In this document: positions 55,365-64,000 of the stretch, piece by piece
Layout: each line of letters starts with the position of its first letter
Numbering within the stretch: the first letter of the stretch is position 1
NCBI GenBank assembly: GCA_010279815.1
Contig: QEOQ01000122.1
Coordinates: 599,927 to 663,926, forward strand
Source of the DNA: Brachionus plicatilis
Lineage: Eukaryota; Rotifera; Eurotatoria; Ploima; Brachionidae
DNA: 64,000 bases
Reading direction: 5' to 3'
Program-made: the position numbers and the translations under genes
Notes under the pieces: generated by a model
Seen by the model: the letters and a program-made list of their open reading frames with translations, nothing else
Databases searched by the model: none
Told to the model about the DNA's origin: nothing

Positions 55365-55655
55365 TAATTTTAAAATTGTTATAAAAAAAAACTTTCTTAT
55401 ATTTTAAATTTTTGGGAAAAAAAAGACGTTTTTTCAAAAATTTTGAATTTTTAAATGGCCGTTTTGAAATTATACCAAATATAACCAAAATTATCTCAAA
55501 ATCCTGACAATTTACGCAATTTTTCGTAAAATACCTCTTTTTCATTTTTCGGATTTTACGTTAATTTACGTAAAATGTGGTAAAATTTTTTTAATTTACG
55601 GTATTTTACGTAATTTTTCTTAAAATGCTTTTATCAAATCACCTTTGTATTTGGT
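55365..55655. mobile_element. Diverged partial copy of the 28,121-28,533 MITE
   Basis: It shares AAAAGACGTTTTTTCAAAAA, GGCCGTTTT, ATCTCAAAATCCTGA, TTCGGATTTTACGTTAATTT and the end AAATCACC with the right two thirds of the first copy. The left end is lost. Confidence 0.75.
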
Positions 55656-55659
55656 TTCT

Positions 55660-56690
55660 GTACCGAGCTTAATTAAAAATAAAAAAAAATAAGACAAAAT
55701 AAAGTGCTATGCAAAAATTTATTATTTTTTTTTATTTGTTCACCTGTTTTTTACTAAAACACGGGCTACCCCTTACAGACCGAAGGAATAATTTAATTAA
55801 CTCCGGTCAAATGATTTTAAGACAAAATTTTATGCTCTCTAGAGCGCATTTGAGATCTAAGCCTTAGAACTTTTAGTTTTTGCTACACAGATCGTTAAAA
55901 TAAGAAAGAACCCAAACAATTTCTACGGACCATTTTTTTAGCCAGAACCAATGGCCAGCCTTTCGGCGCCCACTGCTTTTCTGGTCTCAGTCTTTTCCGC
56001 TTTTGTATGAAAGATTAATTTATCATTATTTTTAATATAAACAAAAAAATAAATAAAAAAATTGATAAAAGATAAATTTAAAGAATGATAAATTTGTATT
56101 TAACGTACTTTAATATTTGTTTTATTTTGCGTTTAAAATTTGACATAATTATTATAGAAAACAAGTTTCTAAATGATTATTTTGAATATTTAAAACTGGT
56201 TAAATTGCATTAGCTTTCAATGAGGTCGATATACCTCTATTAATCTAATACTTTCTATTTACAAATACTAATATTTTAATTGACTCAATCTTGACCATTA
56301 AAAAATATTTTTAATTTGTTAATTGATTGTTTATTCTTTATTGTTGGAAATTTTAAAAAAATTATGCAAAAATTTATTATTTTTATCTATTTGTTTTCTG
56401 TGCCAAGCTAAACGACCCTTTTTGGTACTTTTTTTGCTTATTACTCCATAAATTTAATCATTTTTGCCAATTTTTTTTCCCATCACAATTAAAATCAAAA
56501 AAAAAATATTATAATTAATTAATTTTGGTAACAAAATATTTTTATTTTCATACAAAAAAAATATTGCGTTAAACCCAAAGAGGGTTTTTTTTAGATCCTG
56601 CAAAAATATTTTCTTTTATTTCGTTAAATAAATCAAAGACATTGGTAATTATGCTTTTGATTCCCAACTCTACTTAATTCCTAGAATAAA
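55660..56690. other. Repeat-rich spacer
   Basis: Contains dispersed-repeat copies with CTGTACCGAGCTT (about 55,660) and CTGTGCCAAGCT (about 56,398). The stretch 55,780-56,020 is less AT-rich (for example CCAGCCTTTCGGCGCCCAC), but I recognise nothing in it. Confidence 0.4.
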
Positions 56691-56739
56691 TAATAATTTT
56701 TTGAACCATGTCTTGATGAAAAGCTGATTAACTTCTTAG

Positions 56740-57270
56740 TAATGCGGATTATATCTAATCTAAAGTCTCTGGTGATAAATAAGATGATTTTGAAGAAAAT
56801 TATGACTGTGATAATGATTTTGAAGAAGAAATGGAAACATCATATCAACCTTATCATGAATATGAACACTCAGATAATAAATAACCTGAATAAAAAGAAA
56901 CTAATAATTAAAAAACTTCGAAAAAAGGAACGATATGGGTTAGATTGAATGACGGAGAAGAGACAAGTCTCAGAGAAAATATATATAAATTTTTAATGAT
57001 AAAGTTAAGCTAGACATAAAAAAATGAGACCAAACTGTCGACATTTTTCATTATTTTTTACTTTTCCATGATAAATTTAAATTGAATTGTACCAATTGTC
57101 ACCCGAAAGCTGTAGATCCTAAACTTTATTTACAAAAGGAGATACATCAGTTTTTATTGCATAATAAACATTTACACAAGAAGAAGAGAACAAATTTATG
57201 TAAGTTACATTTGGTCCTTGTGTAGGAGAGATGGTTTTTAAATCGTTCTGTAAAAATTGTTAAGAACCAG
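56740..57270 (+). pseudogene. Degenerate transposon-like coding remnant
   Basis: Frame pieces read DDFEENYDCDNDFEEEMETS, then GTIWVRLNDGEETSLRENIY, and later LNCTNCHPKAVDPKLYLQKE with many stops between. An acidic N-terminus and a CxxC pair are common in DNA-transposon proteins, but no catalytic signature survives. The family is not identified. Confidence 0.3.
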
Positions 57271-57279
57271 TAATAGAAA

Positions 57280-58335
57280 TTTAAAAAAAAAGTTCTAACA
57301 AATATTTTTTTCCTATATTTATATCAAATTTTTTCTTAAAATAGACAATTTTTTTTTAAATCATAACAAAATTAATAAAAAAAAAATTTTTTTACATTCA
57401 GTATATTTTCTTACATATTTTAGTAATTATGGTAATTTATACAACCTAAAAAGCATATTATATTAGAGGGGTTTTGTGGACCCCTTCAGTACTTAATGTA
57501 TAAAAAAATTTCAAGTGTTTGAGTCTTAATTAAAAATAAAAAAAAATAGAAAAGAGCAAGTACTATGCAAAATTTATTATTTTTTATTTTTTTGATTTCT
57601 GTGCCGAGCTTAATTAAAAATAAAAAAATTAAAAATAAAGTAAAATGGACTGAAATAAACGAAATTTAAAAAAAGTAAAAGATATATAGACATGTAATAA
57701 ATGGAACAGGGCAAAAATTTGTTCTATAGAATTTCTTAAATATAAGATGTAGTTTGGAATGTTGACTTTTTTATTGTGTTCATTGCTTTTGGTTATTCTT
57801 TTATTTTTAATTGAAGTATGATGAATTGTGTGCATAATTAGTGATTCAAATCTGAGACTAGTTGGCAAAAGTGTTACTCAGCAATTACGTCACCCACAAC
57901 AACAACAAAAAAAAGAAAAATATATCATAAATTATAATAATTGTCAACAGTTAAATAAAGACATATCAAATTTTTTATTAAAAGAAAAAAAAATAAAAAT
58001 TTTCCTAATTGATAAATTGCAAAAGCATTCAAATTGAAAATTTTAAATAACTCTAAAAATTGAAATTAAATTTTACTCTAAAACCGATTCCGAAGAGGAT
58101 TCAAATCATTCTGTTGTAAGACTTGATCAAAAAACCTTTCTTAAAGAAAATTATTTTCTTCTTTGTATGAGGACACTCTTCATGGAGATTGATTATTTTT
58201 TTATTTTCCTATCAAATTCGTTCAGTTTTATTTTTTCAAAGCCCCATATTATGAACAATTTATTATGATCACTGCTATTTTGAATTATTACAAGTTTGAA
58301 ATATCAAAAATATGAAAATAAGATATTTTCTAAGT
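57280..58335. other. AT-rich spacer
   Basis: One dispersed-repeat copy (CTGTGCCGAGCTT) lies at about 57,600. A GGGGTTTTGTGGACCCC inverted word at about 57,468 may mark an element end. No gene is supported. Confidence 0.35.
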
Positions 58336-58343
58336 AATTTTTT

Positions 58344-59219
58344 GGGTCTATTGCAATATGTGACCAGCTGGTCACTTAATATGTGACCATTGATTCCTAC
58401 TTAATTATGTGATCAGTTCACCTATTAAGTGACCAGTAAATAAGTGACCAAAAAAAATTAAAGATTAAAAAAACATGGTCACATAAATTTGTTTTTGGTC
58501 ACATAAATTTGTTTTTGGTCACTTAAATTTTTTATTGGTCACCTAATAAATTTTTATTAAATTATTTTAAACAATACGAAAATCAATAATAAAATTTAAA
58601 ATTGAAAAAGTTGACTAAATTTTGCTTCGCTTTTTTAATTTTCATAAACAAAAATTTCTTAATTACTCTTTTGTAAAATTAAGCAATATAAATTTGCGTT
58701 AAAATTAAAAAAAAAAATTAAATTTGAAAAGAAATAAAATGAACATTCAAGAGTCCGAAGAATTTAAAATATTCACTAAACTGAGCCAAATTGGTTTAAT
58801 TGACGTACAAAAGTTTTGGAAAAGCATTAAGCCATGATTTGAGGAACAGGAACAAATCAAAAATAGATAAGAGTAACGATAGAATGCTTACTTGGCGTTG
58901 TAAAACTTGTACCACATATTCTTCAATTTATTCTGATTCATTCTTTGGTTTATTTCGTAAACCAATTGAGCTAGTCTTAACCATTATCAAATGTTGGTCT
59001 GCCCAACTAACGGTAGCCAAAGTGAAAGCCGTAATAGAAATAATATAACATAATAACTGGTCACATATCTTAATAAACTTTTTAATATTAATTTTTTTTG
59101 AAATCTTTGGTCACTTATTTACTGGTCACTTAATAGGTGAACAGTCCTGATCACATAATTAAGTAGGAATCAATGGTCACATATTAAGTGACCAGCTGGT
59201 CACATATTGCAATAGACCC
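58344..59219 (+). mobile_element. 876-bp Merlin-like element with perfect target duplication
   Basis: Terminal inverted repeats of about 115 bp begin GGGTCTATTGCAATATG, differ mainly by a 5-base indel (GGACT extra on the right), and contain several GGTCAC/GTGACC words. AATTTTTT flanks both ends exactly (58,336-58,343 and 59,220-59,227), an 8-bp duplication as made by Merlin or hAT elements. The internal coding remnant favours Merlin. Confidence 0.85.
58739..59048 (+). pseudogene. Merlin/IS1595-like transposase N-terminal remnant
   Basis: ATG 58739 opens MNIQESEEFKIFTKLSQIG. After a one-base shift near 58,800 the other frame continues SKIDKSNDRMLTWRCKTC and then TTYSSIYSDSFFGLFRKP, IELVLTIIKCWSAQLTV. 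A WRC-x-x-C half zinc ribbon followed by S-x-x-SxFF and a helical segment is the N-terminal layout of ISXO2/IS1595 and Merlin transposases. The first CPxC half and the DDE core are missing, so it is non-autonomous. Confidence 0.6.
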
Positions 59220-59229
59220 AATTTTTTTG

Positions 59230-60555
59230 TAATTGTTAGTTTGTTTGTTTTGACTTGATAATTAGTTTTATACCTTCCTAAAAAATAACTTATTATTAAA
59301 ACTGAACGATACCGAATTTACTGAATTAGGCTCTGAATTCGGTATAACAAAAACACACAATAGAATATATCATATTCCATTAATTAATTGAGTTTCTAAT
59401 AAGTCATTATTTAAAAAATATCTCTATCTTCAAATTCTAAATTTTCTTTAGATTAAACTTTTAAAATATCCCAAATTCGCAATAACTTTATTCCAATTAT
59501 TTTTTTAAATTGTATTATCTTTTTTAATTTCTATATTTGATGTATCCAATTTTTCCGAATCTAACTTCACCAATCAAATTTAGATCAATAATATTTTATA
59601 AGAAAAAAGATTTATAATTGAACATTATATTTTAAAATTATTTGAGGAAAATTCATTTAGTCATAATTTCTCTGAATAATTTTCTCTTGAAAAAATTTCA
59701 AAAACATGTCTACAAAAATGCTGTTTTTTTTCTCTAAAAAAAATCCCCGTAATAAAAATTCTAAGATGTATAATTATTAAATTTTAAATCTTTTCTTTTT
59801 TGAAAAAAAATTAAATCAACTAAAATTTTGTGCTACTTTAATGTTGAAATGAAAATTTTTTAGCATTTACCCAAGACAGGAAAACCAAACAAAAAATTAA
59901 ATTTAAAATTTGATTTAATTGTTTTCTAAATAATATCTAAAATTTTTTTAATAAAAAATTCTAAGTCCAAGAATTTCAAATCGACTTAAAATACTAATAA
60001 AAAATTAAATTCACATTTTTTTCATTCAATTGAAAATTTTTTTAATTTTAATTTTTTTCAAATAAATAAATATGATAAAAAAAGTCAGCTTTAAAATTAG
60101 ATTGTTACACAAAAAAATCTACCTTCTTTGAAAAACTGTTTTCCAAGTTAATAAAAAAAATTGTACCTAAATTGCCGAAGTTAAATTTTCTTAGTTAATT
60201 TGATGATAGAAATATTTAAATTTTTAATTAAAGAAGTGTGAAAAGTAGTTGAAAAATAGAAAAATATAACTAGACATTCTGATATATTCAGAAAAAAATG
60301 TATAAATAAGATAAAAGCTTTTGTTGAACTTGTTTCCAAATCGAAAAAAAGCAGATCAAAGATAATCCTTAGAAAAAATAAAATATTTAATTGATTAATT
60401 TATTTTAATTTCTCATCATATTGTTTAGTTAAGAAATAAAATAGATAATTGAATTTTATTAGATTAATTTACTCAATTTTAAGCTAAAATTAGACCAACT
60501 ATTTTCGGAATAATCCGAAATAATTTGAAAAAAAAAAATTTTCTGAAAAAGATTT
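59230..60555. other. AT-rich intergenic region
   Basis: No gene. A short inverted pair (ATACCGAATTT and GAATTCGGTAT) lies at about 59,309-59,344. Confidence 0.35.
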
Positions 60556-60559
60556 AAAC

Positions 60560-60905
60560 AACAGTCTCTTTATCATTCTAGAAGAATACCATTACAATGT
60601 AGAAGAATCTTTGAGAGAATTTGAAGGGATCTTTGGTTTGAAAGTAATCCTGATTGACCTGCATTGGGTTCAAAAAGACCATATTGCCGCAGTACCAAAG
60701 TGACTTTATCACAATAAAGAATATCATGCATCATTATTAGTGCTAAGAAGAAAAAAATAAAATATGTTCATAAAGGGACAACTTTTTAACGATTAGAAAA
60801 GTCTTTCAGAAAAAGAAAAAACAATGAACATTGATATGTTTGAAGAGAAAAGACTGATGTGGCTTATTAGGCAAAGTGGAAACTTGCTCTGGAAAAAATA
60901 ATTTC
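60560..60905 (+). pseudogene. Coding-like remnant of unknown family
   Basis: Frame pieces LEEYHYNVEESLREFEGIFG, LKVILIDLHWVQKDHIAAVP and later MNIDMFEEKRLMWLIRQSGN have amino-acid composition unlike the flanks, but are broken by stops. I do not recognise a domain. It could be a decayed transposon or host gene. Confidence 0.25.
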
Positions 60906-60909
60906 TAAA

Positions 60910-63455
60910 CTGCAGTTTTTATTACTTCTTCTAAAACCGCTACTTATTATGGTGGTGCTGAATATTGAACTATTTACTACCATGTTGGAGTCACAACTTA
61001 AATAACACTAAAAAATACTAAAACATTTTTTTCTATTTCATATATTACCTTTTAATAAAAATAATTTTAAATTTGCTTGAATAAATAAAATTTTCAAGGG
61101 CCTTTATTGTAAAAAAAAACAACTTTGCTCATCAAAAATCATCAAAAAGCCGTCTAAATTAAAAACATTTTTGGCAAAATAATTCAGTTTGTTCTATGCT
61201 GTAACTCTTTAACTTATCTAAATGTAGATAAAAGCCTCTAAACTAAGTGAATGCATAAGTATTTAAACTTTTGATTTATTTTTCTAAACAGATATTTGAA
61301 GATTATTTATACAAAAAAATGTAATTATTAGTTCGTCTTGGATATCCGTGTACTGAACATTTTGGATCAAGACAATATTTTTGTATTTAGTTTTTTGTTT
61401 GTATCTAAGCCATATTTTTCCCTCGAGTTTTTTAGAAATATCAATGATGACATCTGATCTATCTTATATGTGTTTAGTAAAAAGATGCTAAAATACCAAG
61501 TTTTCTACTAAATTAAAACAATTGAACAAACAATGGTGATCATTTTTAAAAAAAGTGAAAGCTGATATTATTAAATATAAAAAAAGTGAAAAAAATTAAA
61601 TAAAAATTTATTGCTTTCAAATGTTACTTTTTAATCTAATATTTAATGTCAAGTTATTAATCATTGGGAAAAATGTTAATTTTTTTCGAATAATTTTTAA
61701 TAATTCAAAAACATGGCATCTTAAAATTTTGTAAATATTTACATAATGCTTTTCAATAAAATTAAAAAAGTATTTAATTTCTATCATCTATTCAATTTGG
61801 GCATGTTTTAATAAAAATTAATAAAAGATGCTTAAAATGCTTTTTATAATTCAAAAATAAAAGTTATAAACTGTTTTTGATAAATATTTTAAACTTGAAA
61901 ACGAATAATTAAGCTAGTTTCATAGGATTTTTGATAAGCTTATGATATACATATGCAATCAAAATCAAAATTATATTATTCTATATAAAAAAAAAAGTTG
62001 CATTTGTAGTTTTAAAATTTAAATGCTAATTTTCTTATCTTATAATAAAAAATTTCAAATGACATGTTATATATACTGGAATATTGAAAATGAAATTAAA
62101 AGCTAATTAATTTAGAAAATTTCTCAATTTTGAATTTTATATTTTATCCAAATGTTTATTTAATTAAAATAATTTGAAAAAAATATTTTACCAATAAACT
62201 TTTATAATTAATTGTTTAACAAAACACTTAATTAAAAATTCTTTTAAAAAAAATTTATCTGATTTTTAAGTATAAGTATAATTTTTTAAATCAATATAAA
62301 TTTTTTTATTTCCTTTAAACTCATGTCCGTAGGCATTTTTCTTTTATATTCGGATTTAATTCTCATCAATAAAATCAAAATAAACATTTAATAATTAAAT
62401 AAAATTTACATTGATCTTATGTTTTAGATAGGGGTTACTTTTTTAGTTCTAAATAAGCATTTTAAATGAATCAATTTATTAAAAAAGTTTCAAGAAAGAG
62501 CATGCTCAAATAATTTTCTTTTATTATTTTTGAAAATAAATAAAAAAATATATTTTTTAAGAAAAAATTTTAATAAATTTTTTTATCGAATTCAAATTCC
62601 TTAGAATTTTACTGTCAAATTTTTTTTTGCTAAATTTTTATAAAATTCGTAAAAATCAATGAAAAAATTATCACCGACAAGTCGAATATCGTGCAGAATG
62701 TCGAAAGTTTGGTCTCATTTGTCTCAGGTGTAACGTAGCTTGTTGGGACAGCTTTCTCATTAAAATTAATTATTTTGCTTCAAATATAAGAACTAAAAAC
62801 AAAACTTGGTTTCAAATGTGTCTTAAAAAATTTTTTACAATTTTTAAGTTTTTTTTTTCTTAAATATAATATGATATCCATTTTCAACAAATAATTTTTT
62901 TTTATTTTAGATTTTAAGGAAAAATTTAATACTTAAAAAAATTAAAATTTAATGAGAAAAATCCTACCTTTCAGTATTAAAATATTAGGGTTTGCATATT
63001 TTATTGTTTAAATAATTAGGAGATCAATTTATTTACCAAAACTGTGAACATGATTTGGTGAACACTTGTTCACATAATCAGATAAACCCAAAAAACAAAA
63101 AGCATTATTTAGAAATTTTAAACTTTATTGAGTTAAAAACATAAATTAATAAAAAAAAAATGACTAATTATTAAATATTGTTTAGTTAATCAATGAAAAA
63201 ACTTCATTTCAGTTTAAAGAATTTTGTTAAACTAGAAAATATATTTATCATTATTAGTTTAAAATGGTTTATTACTATATGAATAGGGAATCTATTTTAT
63301 TTTTGTGGCAAGGTCGGCTAACTTGGCAAACATGTTGAAATTATGTTCAAATTTATTGAAATATAATTTTATAAATTCTCAAATTTATGTTCAACTTTGA
63401 TTAATTTTGTTAAAGCATTTTAAAATTTAAAAATAAACACTGTCTTTCAAGGTGT
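60910..63455. other. AT-rich intergenic region upstream of glycyl-tRNA synthetase
   Basis: Long AT-rich stretch. The only less AT-rich part is about 62,670-62,755 (CCGACAAGTCGAATATCGTG), in which I see no feature. The final 50 bases contain TGTCTTTCAAG, an acceptor-like site 9 bp before the GARS start codon. Confidence 0.4.
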
Positions 63456-63458
63456 AGC

Positions 63459-64000
63459 ATGTCCGCTGAAATCGAAGAACTTCTTAAACCATTGCGCCTT
63501 GCAGTTGCTGAACAAGTAAAATAAATATTTATTTTCTATTTTTGTTGCCAATTTAAAACCCCATTTGACCAGGGAGACTTGGTAAAAAAGCTAAAGGCCG
63601 AAAAAGCCGCTGATATTGATGTCACGCGGGCTGTGGCCGAGTTAAAAACTCGCAAGAATGCGCTGGAAAATAAGATTGAACAGCTCATTCCCAAAGAGAA
63701 CAAAATTGACCGCAGCAAACTCGAAGACTTACTTAAAAGGCGGTTTTTCTATGACCAATCTTTTGCAATCTATGGAGGAGTCAATGGTCTGTATGATTAT
63801 GGCCCAATGGGTTGTGCCATGAAGGCTAATTTTTTGAACGAGTGGCGAAAGTTCTTCATCCTAGAAGAGCAAATGCTGGAAATTGATTGTTCTATGCTGA
63901 CTCCATCTCCTGTTCTTGTCGCTTCTGGTCATGTTGCTCGATTTTCTGATTTTATGGTCAAAGATGCCAAGACTGGTGAATGCTTTCGAGCTGACCATTT
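63459..64000 (+). CDS. GARS1: Glycyl-tRNA synthetase, 5' part
   Basis: Exon 1 (63,459-63,515) encodes [20 protein letters not shown] 57-nt GT-AG intron follows, then exon 2 from 63,573 runs off the window. The enzyme charges tRNA-Gly. The N-terminal WHEP domain ([33 protein letters not shown]) is the metazoan-type appended helix pair, followed by class II core beginnings: [53 protein letters not shown] and [17 protein letters not shown]. About 161 codons are visible. No mitochondrial targeting extension precedes this ATG, so this start would give the cytosolic form; an upstream alternative start is not seen. Confidence 0.97.

Noticed and set aside
57828..58037. 69-codon frame containing a poly-Gln stretch
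   Set aside because: Runs of CAA/AAA in AT-rich DNA; no upstream promoter-like or domain evidence.

Overview
The window is an AT-rich invertebrate-type nuclear genome segment. Evidence for a metazoan is a spliced set of eukaryotic genes with very short GT-AG introns (51-174 nt): RAD17, ribosomal P1, non-muscle myosin regulatory light chain, LLP homolog, an NXF-type mRNA export factor and cytosolic glycyl-tRNA synthetase, plus a tRNA-Phe and many animal-type transposons. The species cannot be fixed from the sequence; a rotifer or a similarly compact AT-rich protostome is my guess only.

Layout. 1-25.7 kb is a transposon graveyard: a LINE with gag-like ORF1 (1-3.8 kb), a CCCCG-rich repeat with a long hairpin (4.3-5.4 kb), a 2,005-bp inverted duplication (5,820-7,824 and 12,419-14,423) around a 4.6-kb spacer, hAT elements, two Helitron/PIF1-type helicase remnants, a Tc1/mariner transposase whose frame is intact once three short introns are removed, a DDE transposase with a SWIM zinc finger, and several foldback MITEs nested in one another. 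25.9-27.8 kb is RAD17. 28-30.6 kb holds MITEs and AT-rich spacer. 30.65-31.1 kb is the three-exon ribosomal protein P1 gene. 33.2-37.6 kb is a minus-strand gene in which two VHL-beta-like domains are joined to a calpain-type protease domain; its 2.6-kb first intron carries a decayed transposon. 41.5-42.4 kb holds the myosin light chain and tRNA-Phe. 44.5-46.5 kb is the 3' part of an NXF gene, with an inverted partial copy of one exon 0.9 kb away. 49.4-50.5 kb holds a secreted LysM protein and LLPH. 52.3-53.2 kb is a broken astacin metalloprotease. 53.8-59.2 kb is repeat-rich and includes a LINE 3' fragment, foldback elements and a Merlin-like element with a perfect 8-bp target duplication. The window ends inside the 5' part of glycyl-tRNA synthetase.

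The host genes are unrelated housekeeping or signalling genes and form no operon or visible pathway. The most novel items are the VHL-VHL-calpain fusion, the inverted duplication with readable breakpoints, the intron-bearing Tc1 transposase and the inverted NXF exon copy.
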